DNA of 64,000 nucleotides from Todiramphus chloris collaris (Eukaryota; Chordata; Aves; Coraciiformes; Alcedinidae): the NCBI GenBank assembly GCA_025345505.1, contig JANVCC010000076.1, positions 9,139,156-9,203,155 of the forward strand, written 5' to 3'. Position 1 is the stretch's first letter. Each line of letters starts with the position of its first letter. Position numbers and translations under genes: made by a program. Positions 1 to 14,400 of the stretch are shown one piece after another. Below the pieces are notes generated by a model. The model saw only the letters and a program-made list of their open reading frames with translations. It was not told where the DNA came from and searched no databases.

Positions 1-2185
1 TGCCCTTTGTGGAACATGCAGTCACGAGCCTCACTAATTGGCTTCATCTGGAGGATAAAGATTTCCTTTCTTGAATCAGTTAGCAAATACACTTCTGGAT
101 TCACCTCTCTAATTTGGACCAAGCGACCCTTCCCTTTTCTCAAGGTATTGGGGATGTAAGCTCTCCTATTTATCCTTGAGGTTCCACAGCTTTTAGATGC
201 TCTTTCTTCTGAAGGAGGAGTAATGTTATATGATATTTTAATTAAGGGACGATAATAGCCCATTAGGAACTAAAGTCTTCAGCCCAGCTAATGACCACCC
301 ACCCCCCCTTAGTGATGCCTGCAGGAAGGAAGTCTGGAAACTGGCAGACCAAAGGCCGTAAATTCACAGTAGTGAGAGCATCTTTGCCAAATTAATCCTG
401 GCTTCCCACTGAAAATTGCAGTTAAAACTTTTGAATATTGTTACAACTTAGCCAGTTCTTCCTTGTCCTTTTTTTGTTGGGTTTTTTTTTTCCCAGTAAT
501 CTTTGGGGTCTTTTTTTAAGGGAAAAATCCTCTCCTGGCAGCTGTTGCTATTGCAAGGACTACTGAGCAACAATTTTTTATCTAGAGAACTGATCAGGGC
601 AGGTTAATTGGTGCTATTTCTGTAGGCTTGCATACAAAATGTTTGCCATGCCTTCACCCTTTTGACTGAATACAGGTAGAGGTGCATAGGTTTTTCTTTC
701 ACAACTGGGTGTGTGAATTCAAATTAGATTAGAAAAAGATGATTTCAGGCTTTTTTCCCTTGTTCAGATGTTGGTGTCAGTCCTGGAATTTGGTCATGAG
801 CATTATTTCAAGCATGTCTTCAGTTAATGGGGTAATTTTCTATTTATTTATTTGTTCTTAATGATATAAAGCTGAAGTTTTCTGTCAGACATGGACCACT
901 GAGCTGTGTGGGTCAAAAGCATAAGCCTGTTGATGGTTCAGGGAAATTATGTATTTAAAGGGTTGTAGACGAGTGACTACGACAATCAAACCCCAACACA
1001 GCTATCAAACATGACCCCTGCAGCACAGGAGCTTTTTTCTTCCTGCTTTGGCTTGAGGAATGTGATAAAAAGGCATTTGAATCCAGACCATCCCTAAGCC
1101 AAGAGATGCCCCTGGCTTCCTGGGTTCAGGACAACAACTCTCATTCAGTGCTCGGAGCAGAGAAAGCAAAGAAAATACTGTCTATAGTTTCATTGCCTTC
1201 GTGTTTTGTGGCCTGAATCTTACAAAGCCTGTTTCAAGGAGCTTATTGGGATCTCTTCCCCATCACTGCCACCCTTGAGACGTTGCAGAATGTTACTGCA
1301 GACGAGCCTAAGCAGACACTGAGCCCATCAGCTGCTTCCCCTGGCTCCGCCAACAGTCCTTTCATACTGTGCTTTTATTAGTTTGTGGCTGTTCCTGTCT
1401 CTCCAGTGAACAGTGCTTCTTTGGTATGAAACTGGTATCAGCAGCAACAGTTATGATTACCATCCTCGCTTCTTTTGATTGTATTACTCCACTATTTATT
1501 CACCTGTCATGGCTTGCTGATAGAGTATTCACCTCTGTTTTGGGTCAAGTCTACCTGTCTTCAGTCCTTCTCCTTTTTCCTGTCTTCAGTTCTTTTCCAC
1601 AGTCGTCACAATCTATCTTAAACCAGACTTGAAATGAGTAATGGAAGTTGAAATACTTCTTTGAAATCACTTTTGTTGTGTGTTGGTCTTATTCCACAGA
1701 ATAAATCAGAAGAAAAAAAAAAAAAAAAACCCAAAACAAAGCACCAAACTCCAGAGCTAACACAGTTCCTCTGGTAGCTCAAATTTGAAAGCTAAGCAGT
1801 TAGAATAATTAAGCAGTCAGAATAAATAACACAGATGTCCCTGACAAAAGTCAGATATACTTTGTTGAGTTTAGCCCTACAATGCAGAGAGTTAAAAATG
1901 GATGTTGCTCTTGAGCTCAGTGCGAGAAATTCTAGCTAGAGAGACGAGGTCCTCTTCGTATGCTGTGGAGCCCACCCCATTATGCTACAGCAGGAGTGCA
2001 GAGGCTGTACCAGAGCTGCTCAAGGATGAAGGTGATGAACAACAGGGTGGGGCTTTTGCAGATGAGGATGCCTCATGATCCTGTTTCTCTCTCTTCAAAA
2101 AATATGCAAAAAAATCGGTAAGAAATGCTAAGAAGGGCAAAGAGCAAACGACCTAGGCAGCAAGGAATGAAGAGACATAGGATTT
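1..2185. other. Gene-poor AT-leaning DNA, no gene seen
   Basis: I see no recognisable exon, RNA gene or repeat family in this stretch. The longest open frame (1369-1632, +) has 87 codons, no recognisable domain and no splice context, so it is probably chance. A poly(A) run of 17 occupies 1713-1729, but no mRNA-like sequence precedes it, so I do not read it as a retrocopy tail. Intergenic or deep intronic sequence is the likely status. Confidence 0.6.
1713..1729. repeat. Poly(A) mononucleotide run
   Basis: This is an uninterrupted run of 17 A followed by an A/C-rich tail (cccaaaacaaag). It is a simple repeat and likely length-polymorphic. Confidence 0.85.
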
Positions 2186-2239
2186 ATGGCTGGACTCAAT
2201 GATCTTAAAGGTCTTTCCCAACCTAAATGATTCTATGAG
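2186..2239 (+). mobile_element. CR1 LINE, 3' end fragment
   Basis: Only the last ~54 bp of a CR1 element remain. The block reads 'ggactcaatgatcttaaag', then 'gtctttcccaacc' and 'gattctatga', which is the conserved end of the avian CR1 3' UTR. It is severely 5'-truncated, as is usual for CR1, and has no coding content. Orientation follows from the 'gattctatga' tail being at the right. Confidence 0.9.
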
Positions 2240-5200
2240 AAGAGGAAGTTAGACTTGAAAAATCGGAATTGTGCATTGCTGAGTGATTGAGGAAGACAGA
2301 AGACAGCAAAATGAACAGAAAGAGCCAGTGCTGAGGAAGGATTGGTTTTGCAGCTCTCTGCCACCAGACATGCACTCCCTAGGAGCAGGACAGTGTGACG
2401 GAGACCTTCTCCCCAGGCTGCCAGAGGTGCTGGCACGGCCCAGCAATATTGGCAGTGTCTGGGGGTCAGTTTCTGACCCAGAGGCACAGGGACAATCTCA
2501 CTGTAATTGCCCTCTGCTTTGCAGGGGAAGCTGCTGTCCTCCCAATAAGCCTGTGTGCAGCTGAGGGTAAAACAGACATAAAAGAGATTAGCTGCCTCCA
2601 ATTTAGGTAACACAGAGTTAACAGGCTTCTCCTATATATGTGGCAGGTGGGTTTATCCACTTCTTAGTTACTACCACAGCAGTTAAAACACTGCAGTGCT
2701 GCTCCCCAGGACATTCCCTGGAGCTCTGTCCAGAGAAGATCATCCATCATTTAACTGCAACACTACATGAAGATTTTGCCTTGGCTTGACTAGGGAATAT
2801 CAGCTGTAAATACACCCAGCAGCAGCCCCAGCAATTCTCCTTTTCTCTTCTCTTCCCCTCTGTGAAATGAATACACCACAACACCCATGTTGCAAATAAA
2901 CTCTGAACTCCAAAGATCGTATCAGCATCACCTTCTGCACCTGAGAGCAGACTCATTTATAAAAGAAGTTTGGCAATTCTATTCAAACTCTTGGTTTTTT
3001 TTTTTCCAGCTAGAGAAAAGCCTGGCAGCATCTGTGGCTGTCCCTTTGCTTGTATCCTGCTAACATGCTGTGCCAGACAGGGCTGTGCGGTCTGATCACG
3101 GCGTGGATGGAGCTCGGGTGCAATAAAACCAGAGCACAGAGTGGCAGCTGCCACTTGCCAGAGTGAACAGAGGGTAGACAAGAGGTGAAGCTCCCAGAGC
3201 TGTACTCACTCTGCTGGTGGAGAGTTCCTGGCTGGTACCAGCCTGTGTCTGCCAGCGCAAAACCCAGGAAAGTGCTTCAATAACGTCTTAGCACCTTCTG
3301 CAAATAAGTAGGTGTTAATCCATGAGGTTCAGCACTTTCAATACCACCCACCCCCCACCTCAGCATGGCTTTATTAACATTTGTTGTGTACATACAAAAG
3401 ATGCAACTGAGTTCAGCTGAGAAAAAAAGGATGATGTTGCTGCAATGTGTTTATGATTGGAATTAGTCAGATGCTTTCTTGTAGGCAACGAATGTTTTAG
3501 TGTCTAAGGATGAATATTAGTGTTTGGGTTTGATTTTGTTTAGAGGGGAGACAAAAGTCACTCTCTGTTTTCCAAGGAGCACTGAAATCACTCAATGCTT
3601 CTGAAAATCGATGCCCTCTTTCTACGTCTTTGACATTTAAAAAAACCCATGTGTACCAAATTCTGTATGCCAAATGATGCCCACACCTGTATCCACTGCA
3701 GGGGGACCTATGTCCCTGGGAAACACGGGAGCCTTTCCACTAAGCTGCCAAGGAGCAGCTCACCCCCACGGCTGCTGGCAGGAGAGCAAAGACAGGCAGG
3801 ACCATGGCCCCAGCTTTTCCAGCATGGCCATTAATGGCAATGCAGAGCTGTTCTTAGCAGTAACAAAGCTCTCTGAAACTGCTGAGCAAACGTTTATATC
3901 ATATAATAAGTCCCGAGTGGTCTTAAGTGGCAGTTTTGAGACATTGCTGCATCCAGCACATCCTATTACCACATAAGCACGCAGGTAGGGAAAAGACATT
4001 TTTCACACGTTTCTGTGCTCTTTCTTCATCGCTTCTAAGTGCTGAGCAGTGAATGTTGTGCTTAAGCTGTATTTAATGAGACTGGTCTTTAACTGGCCTT
4101 ACTTCACGCAAGGGTCCCTTCCTCACCTCCAAAGCTCTAGGTGTGAGAGGTAACGAACCGTCTGCCAACCTGCTACTAGAAGGTGGCATTGATTTCCACT
4201 AGACAGCCCTATCCCTACTTCTGTTGGAATGGGGTTTTTCTCCTCTGAATTAGCGCCTGGCCTGAAGCCATGTGACAATAAGAGAGAGAAAATGCTCCGA
4301 GAACAGCAAGCTTGCTGTTTCCCCTTCGTCAAATGTTGCCACATGGGGAACTGAGAAGTTGAAAGAAGCAGCAAATTATGCAAAATGCTTGAACGCAAAT
4401 TACAGGATGTGCCTGGATAATGATATATTTTTTGTTTGCAGTCTTATTTAACTCTGGAGCAGTAAAATGAGCCTTCTGTGGCTTTCCATCTTAGGACAGG
4501 GGCTTTCTTGGCATGTTAATGAGTCCAGCCCTGCCATGCTCCACCGCAGGGGCCGTGATCATCCTCGCTGAGATCGAACCATCTCAGCTCTGGCTGAGGT
4601 CATGGAGCATAGCAAAAGAGTCTGGGGATTGTTTTGGTTGGGCCAAAGACAACGTGCAATATGTGCAATATGTTCTATCATCATCATTATTGTTATTATT
4701 GTTATTATTATTTTCAGTCATGTTAGAGAACTGACAGCCAGATCTGATGTTATCTACTTTGCCCAAAGCACAGATTTCTTTCCCAGCCCAGTATGAATGA
4801 ATTTTAATCCCTGGAATTGGCTCTACTAACATTAAAAAAGTAGGCACATTCTTGGAATGGGTGCCATTACGATTAAGTGTATGAATCTTCAGAGGGATGG
4901 AGGAAGATTATCCACTCCTTCAAGTAGAGAATGGCACAAGGAGACTTTTGTATACATTTACAGCAGATAAGGAAAGCGAACCTACATCTCCGTTGCTTTA
5001 AATACAAATTCAGCTTAATCCTGCTCCTTAACTGTACGGTATAAAACAGAATACATGTGAAAATAAATGTGCATGTGCATGTCTGCGTCTGTACACAGAG
5101 CCAGAGAAGGTTTTCAGTTCCATTCACCTCCAGATTAGCCCTGTGTCCTCTCCCTGTGCTTCAGAAGTGCCTTGAAAGGCCAGTGATAAATGATGAGGAG

Positions 5201-6050
5201 TCACATGAGCACTTGGGGCTCATTTCTCCAGTGCTGAAGCATTCATCTCCCAACGAATCAGCTGGCAATTGCTGCTCCTCTGCTGCCCTACAAAGCACCA
5301 GGTGTCAACACACTGGAGTCGAGTGTACTAATGTGCCAAAAAACAACAAAAAAAGAGACCCTCCCCTGCCAGCTGGTCTGATCACCCTGTACCGTGAAGG
5401 CAGCAAGCATGAAGGGCTCCCCGGGATGGAAGAGGTGGGGTTTGGGCTGCCCCTTATCTCCAGGAGCTGTTTCACCCCGAGGGAACATTTGTGTCCCTTT
5501 CCATCTTGTGTGGCTCTTCCTGATGGTTATTCTGAGCAGATACCATGCACCTGAGCCCTCCAAAGACAGAGTCCTCATTAGGAACAGTGATTTCGTTGTT
5601 CTTTTTTTTTTTTTTCTCTTAACTACTTGCCCTGTCAGGACCAGCCTCTGAATGAAGAGGTCTCTCCAAAGGAGGTTTTCTTCTCAGCCTGAATCCTGCT
5701 TGTGCTTGAGCTGTTGCTTTCTGCCTGCATGTGCTCTGGAGTCAGAGTAGTTATTTCTGTGCAGGAGGCCCTAGTGGCATCTCAGTAGTTCTGTCAAACT
5801 CCACTTTTTTACAGTTAGACCCACTATGCTGGTTCATCTAAAACAAGGCATCACCCTCCCTTACAGTCCTTGCCTTGTTCTCCTGCTGACCCCTCTTTTT
5901 ATGGGTGATACATGAAAATGAGCGTACAAATGGTGCCAGAACAGGGCAACCATTTTGCATTTATTTCACATACATCACACAGCTCTATTTTTCTCTCACT
6001 TTTCAGCTGTTATCACAGCATTTATGGGGGAAAGGAAACGTGTGGATGAT
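2240..6050. other. Gene-poor DNA between CR1 and LTR
   Basis: No exon or RNA gene is recognised. Open frames of up to 165 codons (5057-5554, +) are low-complexity at their start, match no family I know and lack clear splice signals. Simple repeats include the TTA/TTG tract at 4676-4715. Confidence 0.55.
4676..4715. repeat. ATC/TTA/TTG trinucleotide microsatellite
   Basis: An interrupted trinucleotide tract (tcatcatcatt, then attgttattattgttattatta) spans about 40 bp. The poly-Asn and poly-Ile stretches in the overlapping open frames are by-products of this repeat and not evidence of a gene. Confidence 0.85.
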
Positions 6051-6599
6051 TTGTGGAGGAGCAGAATGTGCCTTGAATAGCCTGTTCATGAAGGACTACA
6101 GCGTGTGGAAGGGGCCCATACTGGAGCAGTTTGTGAAGAGCTGTAGCCCACGGGAAGGACTCACATTGAAGAAGTTCAGGGAGAACAGTCTCCCATGGGA
6201 GGGATCCCACAGCAGATCTGGGGAGGAGTGTGAGGAGGAAGGAGTGTCAGAGACAACATGTGATGAACTGACCACAATCCCCATTCCACATCCCCCTGCA
6301 CTGGTCAAGGGGAGGAGACAGAGAAAATTGGGGGTGAAGTTAAGCCTTGGAAGAAGAGAGGAATGCAGGGAAGGTGTTTTAATATTGGTTCTATTTCTCA
6401 CTACCCTACTCTGATTTGATTGTTAATAAATTAAACTAATATCCCCAAGTCAAGTCTGTTTTGCCCATGATGGTAACTGGTGAGTGATCTCCCCCTGTCC
6501 TTATCTCGACCCACAAGCCTTTTGTTATATTTTCTCTCCCCTGTCCATCTGAGTGGCTTTGGTGGGCACCCGGAGTCCAGCCAGGACCAACCTGCCACA
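6050..6599 (+). mobile_element. ERVL-type endogenous retrovirus LTR, 5'-truncated
   Basis: This is the 3' half of a bird ERVL-type solo LTR. Landmarks, in order, are repeated 'ctggagcag'/'gtggaa' blocks around 6080-6200, a GA-rich segment, the polyadenylation signal AATAAA at 6425-6430, the characteristic 'cttatctcgacccacaagcc' block near 6500, 'ttttctctcccctgtcc' and the terminal CA at 6598-6599. The 5' half, including the TG terminus, is missing, and the exact left edge is uncertain (6050-6080). No gag, pol or env sequence is attached. The 169-codon open frame at 5905-6414 runs into the LTR and is not a gene. The LTR at 44457-45565 is the same family in the opposite orientation. Confidence 0.85.
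6425..6430 (+). terminator. LTR polyadenylation signal AATAAA
   Basis: The hexamer lies about 175 bp before the LTR 3' end, at the same place as in the homologous minus-strand LTR (44640-44645). Within the provirus it would have set the R/U5 boundary. Current activity is unknown. Confidence 0.6.
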
Positions 6600-8384
6600 C
6601 CAGGCTCTTTGAGGTTTGCTTTTTAAGAAAAGCTGTATGGAACCTTATGACTCTAGTTTGTTTGGAACGGAACAGCCTGATGCCATAGGCAGAATGGAGT
6701 AGGGATGGAAAAATGTCAAGTCTGAACATTTAAAGCAGAAGGTTTCCAATGCCATTCAGTTAATTTGCATGTCTCAGCTCTGGGGACTTATCCCTCCATG
6801 TCAGTCAGCATTTCTGACCCACGTGAGTCAACTCGTGGACTTTCTGCAGGGATAGTCAAGAAGGCAGCGAAGAAGTGGATGCATGAACTTGAGGAGACAC
6901 TACATTTTGGCCACTGCACAGCCTCTTGCTTTCCAGAATGTTTGATGGATTACAAGAAAGTAATTTTTCCCCAGTGGGGAAAAAATGCACAAATGTTCTG
7001 TAATAAACGAGGACTTGCTTGAGTTGTTTAGTGTCTTCTCCCTTGAGTGTGTATTTTCATGTATTCTTTCATTTTGTTTGGTTTTGGTCATCAAACAAGA
7101 TTCACAGCTTTCTTTTCTAAACTCCTTTTGGGCCACTAACAACTCCCTGCAAGTCAAGTTCTCTTACTGAGGCTGTTCAAAAAAAAGCCCCCCTGTACCA
7201 GCACAGTGATTCTGACATAAAGACTGTGGGAAGGAATCCAAAGTTTCTTGTTCACAGTTGGGCACAGAGCTCTGACAGTCCCTTTCACAGCTCTCCGTGC
7301 CAGAGGAACTATCTCGCCTGAGTGCTCAGAGGCAACAAACCCCAGAGAGACAAAACCAGGCCAAGTCAAGTTAATTTAAATGAATATTCAAGAGGTGTTT
7401 TTTGGCAGTAACAGTCCAGCTTTAATCAAAGGTGAAAGGCTAATTGAAGACAATCGGCTTCCAAAAGCATTGCCTCACACTGGTCTTGCTGCTGGCTGGC
7501 TTCATCCCCTGCACCCCTGCGTGCATCATTTGCTTTCTTCCATCAGTTTTGTACATAATAGCAGCCACACCAGTCAGAATAAAAGTCCACTTAATGCTGT
7601 AACCCTTCCAGATACTTATAGATGGGATTCAGAGAACGTGCATTAAAAAAAATGAAACTATATTGCTGTCAAAATTTGGATTACTTACCTTATCATTAGT
7701 TAATATTAGCCACAGTGCTTCTAATACATAAAAGCCTATATTATCACCAAGAAATAGCATTGTCTTGTAACTGAGCCTGTACTGTCACGTACACATGTTT
7801 TCACGAGATGCAGTGTAGATGCTGGACCAGATTTATTGCTGGCATCACGATATATTAATAGAGCTTTGTTCACTTGCAGCAAAGAGTATTCTGGCTCACA
7901 GAAATATATCCGCGGAACAGAACACGGGCATTTAACCATAACAGTCAAGGGAGGAAAGGTTTTTTTATTCAGTTATTTAGATAAAACCTGATTGCTTTTC
8001 TAAAATCTATCTTTTACTCAATCAGGAGTAATTACATTCACTGCCCTCATAAATGAATGCAAGTCTGTGACCTGTTATGGTGTAAGAAATCAAGATTGGC
8101 AGTGGCATAAATTTAGAGATCCTAAAACCAGCTTCATTTTAATCCTGATAGATCAGAGGTCACGTCTGTGATTTTGCATTCTCTTGGTTTTGCACGTTCC
8201 ACTTGTCTCCCACCTACCCAACAGGACGGGAGCTGCTGAAATCCAGCCATTTTGGAATGTGACATTTTGTGTCCCTCCCAAATTCCTGTAGCATCTGAGA
8301 TTTTAACCTTTGCCATAGTCTGTGAGAGCATCCTCTGCTGTACAACACGCTCTCCTTCCTTGGGTCCTGCTGGGCTCCTGACTT
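6600..8384. other. Gene-poor DNA, no feature recognised
   Basis: This is AT-leaning sequence with only short chance open frames (below 90 codons). I see no repeat family, RNA gene or exon-like block. Confidence 0.55.
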
Positions 8385-8453
8385 AAATCATAGGATCATA
8401 GAATGGTTTGTCTTGGAAGGGACCTTAAAAGTCATCCAGTTCCAATACCAGTG
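8385..8453 (-). mobile_element. CR1 LINE, 3' end fragment
   Basis: The block 'atcataggatcatagaatgg', then 'cttggaagggacctt' and 'catccagttccaatacc', is the reverse complement of the CR1 3' terminus. The element runs leftward, with its 3' end at the low coordinate. Only ~65-70 bp survive. Confidence 0.92.
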
Positions 8454-11400
8454 AGTCTTTCAAGCTGCCTGTGTGCTGCTCGAAAACCACTTTTTTTTTT
8501 TTCCTAGGTTTTGCATTTACTGAATATTAGCTTCACCAAACATCTTTTTTTTCTGGTAGGAGAAAGCATGAGGGATTTACTGTTTCTAGCCTGTTCATAT
8601 TTCACGCAGTTGCAACATGTCCTTTGTACTCATTTTCTCTTGTAAACTAGACGGTTTCTGTCTCTTCAATCTCTTTTCAGTCTGTCTTCCTGTGAACGTT
8701 TTCCCATGCTTCTAACCAATTTTTTTCACCCCCCTCTTACATTACTCTACCTCATGGCAGAAAACAGCTTTATCCTAATTAAGGCTGAAAGTGCTTTTCT
8801 GCTTTGCAGCTGAATTTTTAAAGGGCTCAGAAATATTCACATTTACTTATGCGGCCCACAAATTTGTCATAAATCACAGAGGCACAGGACAGTGCTGGAG
8901 CTTCAAACGTACAGGCATTAGAGGCAGGGGTCATAAGATCTAGTCCCTGTCTGAAGAAGTTGTTTCTGCTTTCCTCCTTAACAAATCTTATCTCTCGTCC
9001 TCCAAAAATGTCAGGAATTCAATATATCCTCAAGGTTTTTAGACAGGGCTCTTCCAACTGCAGTTCAATGAAAAAGCTTGTGAGAAGGATTTGGGGATCA
9101 TTGGACTGCAGGGACTTGATTAAAAAAAAGTCACCTCTGCTTGGGGTGAGGATCTGCTTGCTGGTACACATCTCAGCCCCACAGCTCCACGTAATGATGC
9201 TCATTTGTGCTGTGAAGCTGTTCACATCAGCGCAGACCTGACTGACATCTGCTAACATCGGGTGTTAGCAAAGCCAGTGGTCTCAGTTTGGGTCGGGGGG
9301 GAGGCTGCATCCCCCTCCCATCACCCTCACAGAGAGCAGGATGGGGTGTGCTGGCACAGCCACCTACATGCCAGTCTGTCTTTGTGGGCTTCTTGAGGCT
9401 TTTGACCCCCTTGCTAACGAAACCATTGCAAAAAAACATTTTTCTCTCTCTTTGCTGGAAGTGCAGAACTGGAAAAAGGAGCTGCCTTCAGCAGCTGCTG
9501 GTGTGAAAATGCGGAGTTTACGAGATGTCAGAGTAGGAGTGAGGGGATGCTGGGAATATCTGTGGTTTATACTAATTTCCATAAAAATGAAGTCAGGCTG
9601 GTAAGTCAGCAGAGAAGACATCTAAGTACTTGCCTCTTTTTCCTTTGATAGAACAAAAATTCCTCCCCACTCTGGTTGAAGATTATTTAAGTACTTTCTG
9701 CGATGTGAGATTTCTGTTCAAATTTTAACAAAGGACGTTCCTTAATAGCTTATTCTTTTCTTGCTTATGATACAGGACCCCTGCAGGGCAACTGTTCATT
9801 GATTTATTTTTCTCTCTAAACAGCAGGAGGAAGAATGGTGAATTCTCCCTCTCCCTGCTTTCAGCCACAGTGATGACAAATGCTGAGGTACTAGAAGACT
9901 CATCAAGACCAACTCTGGGTGTCTTTTTGACAAACTTGTCTAACCTGTCTGTCACAGTTGTCTTTGTCATGGGAGCCTTCAGGATGCCTGAAGTAGGGTG
10001 ACCTGTTTTGGGCTGTATGGATTTTCACTCCAACTCCAGAGATATGGCTTCTGTGCCTAGTTGCAGAACACCTGGCTATGGGATGCTCATGAAATTCTTT
10101 CATCTCCTGTACTCTATTTTATGCAGTTAGACTGCAAGCCATTTAGGTCAAGACCTGTCATTTTTTGCCCTTGCACATATTATCCTCAATGCCCGCAGGA
10201 AAAGTGATAATCAAGAAGAAAAGAACCCAAAGGAGAACCCCTTCCCAGCCACACAGAAGCTGAGTGGTGAAGTTGTAAGAACAGGTCCTGGAGATACTCT
10301 TTTCTAGGGAGTATCTGGCTTCACTTCAATATTGATCCCTTTCATCCCTGGGGCTTAGAAATTATTTTTCTCTTCTGTGAGAGCTACTTGAAACCTGTCC
10401 TCCTTCACATGAAAAGCTGATGTGATGCCTGGCTTGGACAGAGAGGCTGTGGACCTGTGGCCCTTTCCAGCTGTGGCCAGGTGTGGCAGGCTATTCTCTC
10501 CCCTTTGCACCAGATGACACACTTTCCCATTCTTCTCCTCCAGCATCTGCTGCTTATTTTGATCAAACCAAGCCTGCCTCTTCCTTTTCCTTTAATTGTG
10601 TTGAAGAAATGAAAAGCATTTGGCTGGGAAATGTTTCCTCAGAAAGGCAAAAATATGTTCCATAAGCAACACTGAGTTTTTGGGCTTCCTGCACAAAGCA
10701 GGACAAGATCCTTTCCTCCTCTCCTGTCTGTTTCGTTAGAGATGAACTAAGGGTGAGGCACTGCAGACAATTAATCACAAAGGGAACCCCTTGACTGTTC
10801 TCTCCCCTGCAGAGTGATTTGCAACAAGAATGTGAGAAAGGATCATGTTCTATATGGCACACGTGTCTAGTGCCAGGGGTCATCACCAGACTTGACAAAT
10901 TCTCCTCTCCTCCACACTTCACACCTTCAGATAAATTTTATTTTAAGATTTTCCACAAACAGCAGATTAATGCCTAGGAGGGATTGTCACTTTTGGACAT
11001 TTTCTATTTTATTCATTAACACTAGAATGGTGACCACATGAAGCTGAAGAATGGATGCCTTGATGTCTTGCTTTAATGTCTCCTGAGGTGTTTTCTTTCA
11101 AACTTCTTTGGTTTTGAGATTATTTTGCTGGTGAACTTAGATGATAATATTGCTATTGTAGGCCAGAATGACTAATTAGTCTAGAATTAGAAGATGGAGT
11201 CTTTGACATCAAGGTTTCACTCCAGTCCAGACTCGACTTGACTTGACTCTACAATGCTTTTCCTTGATCTTTGTGCTCCTGGATGCCTTTGCCTGAAGAG
11301 CTATTCCTCAGTGCTTGGCTTACTGTCCAGAAAATGCCTCTGTTGTATGCTGTTGGTGTAGCCATGGGAACATCCAAAGGGAGGCAAACTCCCCGAGGGC

Positions 11401-14400
11401 TTTTCCAACCCACTGGTGACCCATCACACTTGAGAGCCATGCTAGGTGATCTGTGCCCTCTCCAAAACCATCAGCACTTATCACAAGGATGTTACTTGCC
11501 TTTCCCTGTCATACGGAACCTTTGGGTTATATTTTATTCAGTAACATAGGAATCATCTCATCACACAGCCTGCTTCCCTTGATGCAGCTGAGGATTTCCT
11601 GCTGGCTGGGGCTGCATTTCCCTGTTTTGTTTGTTCTAGATATACGTGGGCTTTGGTGGCGTGGGGTTATTTCAGGCAGAACAAGACATCTCCTCTATAG
11701 CACAGCATTTGTAGCTGTCATTTGAGAAGGCCATTCACTGCAAGGGCTCATAAAGCACTATAAACCTACGTGGCACTAAGCAGCTTCTCAGTTAATGCTG
11801 TTACTGGATCTTCCACTCTCTTTTCCAGACCAGTCTCTGCCCTCTGCTCACACAGGGTCTGTATAAGCTGCATTTCCATCTGTTTGCCTTTGTGGACATT
11901 CATCAGATTCCCTTCTCCATGCTGAGTTACAGCAGCTCTCCACTGAGCCTATACCCACATCCTACCTTTTTGCTCTCCATAAGCTGGCCAAAGAAAATCA
12001 GGGTTTGAGCCACTGCCACTCCCACAAGTCTTTTAAAATTTCATGTCGAAACAAACCCCTGCAATTTCCAAACACTTTTAGCAAATCCAAAAAGTCTCTC
12101 CACAAATATTGGTTCTCACACATAGAAATGTTATGACAATCTCCAATAAGAGTATATCCGATGTTTCCCAGGTTAGGAAATTGTATGATGGCCAATTCAG
12201 CTTCTTTCTTTCCTCTACAGTTTGCAGGCAAAGGAGACAGAGGGGAGTGAGGACCTGGAGCTGCTGTTTGCTCATTGTGAGCTGTGTTTATTCGCCATTA
12301 GTTGATAGCTAATTAAGTCAGCTCTGTTTCTCCACTTCCTCCCTGGGAACTGCCCTGGGAGGTGCTGAAAAAGCTCATGTGTTCCAGTGATCCAGACAGC
12401 CCTGCTAGCAAGAAATGTATTTCCCAGCAAGACTACTCAAGTCAAGCAAGAAATACCATGTGAAATGGACAAACTCCAGATTTTCCCTGAGCAATAGATC
12501 AACAAACTGTTCAACCCAGAGCACTGGCCTTTGGGAGAGCAGCACCAAGCCCCAGTGTGGCAGAGGTAAAAAGCAGTGGAGCTCCATCAGTGCTGTAAGT
12601 CACAGAGGATGCACTCAGCTGTCTCCCAGAGAGTCAGGAGCTGGCCCTTTCACAACTTTTGTTTGCCCTTTCCTACCTGTTTCACAACCAGCTTGCAAGT
12701 CATTAAATAAGTGATTTTTCCTCCTCCATCAAGTGCAGCCTGGTCCTGCTCTAATGCATCATATAGTACATAGGTGAATATACTGAAATGGTGAATCTGC
12801 ATGTCCCACATAATGATTCCTTCTGCTACAGCAAGCAACAGTGGCAAGTTGTTTAAGATCCATCAGCCACGCTATATTTAGCATAGTTTTTTGATTAAGT
12901 TTTGTCATGGAAGAACAAATTGTGTCATTCACGAGAATTATCTCTCCCACAAGGAAGCACTGTGAACAACAGAGATGCAACGAGTGCTATAATTATATAA
13001 ACTGCAAACAATCACATCATTAGCTAAAACAATCAGGGCTAAATGATAAAGAGTTAGGCTCGGGTGCATATACCTCAGCATCTCCTGAGCATGCCTTTTC
13101 CAGAGTTGTTTGAGGTATTTGCTTCCTGTCTCACACACCTTGTACCAAAATGGGTGTTACATCCACCCCAGATCTAGCCCTAAATCAACCTCCACGGGGA
13201 CTGTCCATGATAAAAAGATAATCACACAGAGATTTACCTGTCTGGGTTGCATTTTGCTGCCTGCTGGGAACTTGGAGTGGACACAGCAGTGCTGTTAGTT
13301 GGATCCAGTTACATAATTTCAGTTAAATTACCATTTCAAACCAGAGTAGGTGTATCAATGCACACCATCTCCACACCTTGACTGCACAATTTAGAGATAT
13401 CCCAAACTCTAGCATCATCTTTTTAGGAACCTCTATTCCCCAGATGTCTTGTCACCATGTCTCTGTTGGGCACTGGGACGTCCATTGCCTTCACATACAT
13501 GTTTGTTTCCCAAGTAGACTGATAAATTGTAAGAAGTAAGGAACAGAAGCTACCAACCATTTAGAGACACTAAATTTAATACTACCCATCTGTTTGCTAT
13601 GAAGAAGCAGGTTTCATGGGCTATTTACAGCCCACAAGGAGGTAAGAGTTGCTGAGATCTACCCACCTGGGAGAGGCGTTATTTTTACCTGCAAATGGCA
13701 GAACTGTGTCAGGCAGAGCACCATTAGCAGAGCAGAGGGGCTAAGTGGTGGCTCTCTTATCAGGAGCAGGGGTTGCAGCGAGTCCAGAGGGTGGGAATAT
13801 ACTCATCAGAAAGCCTGCTGGAAGATGTTCAGGGGATATTTTGTGCTGCACAACCAGCACTTTAGGAGATGGCAAGTAAGTAGAAAAAGCTTGGCAGGGG
13901 AATAGGGCTCAGCTTTGGGAAGCTGTTAGAAGAAAAGACTTTACTATGGAGCTTTTTAAGTTGGAGTAACTTTCTGCATCACTGAAGAGCAGAAGTGCCT
14001 CGCAAGTGAGGCCACAGTCACAGGAGTCCATCTCTACATGCAGCAACTTTTTCATCAGGCCTTACATTGCAGTAAAGTCAGTGTGATTTGTTTTGGGTTT
14101 TTTTTTTTTTTTATTTAATGCTTGTCTATTGTTAAGAGTGATTCAGGGGCTTGGCAAACTATCCTCTTTCCATTCTGCTGGAAGCAATAGGCTGAGACAG
14201 GGATAATGCTCCGCTCCCAGTGCAAGACCCCAGGAGCCTTAGGCTGTCTTCCCACCAAGCAGCCAGACCACTTTCGGAGGCATAAATCTCATGGCAAAGG
14301 TCATCACAAAGCATCTCTACATTGTAAAGTAACCAGTTTCTAATAAGGAGGAGGATCAAGTATTTTTGCGTTTATGGTCTGTCTCATAGGACCTCAGGGT

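Noticed and set aside
5905-6414. 169-codon open frame
   Set aside because: It runs into a truncated ERVL-type LTR, which is noncoding in this family.
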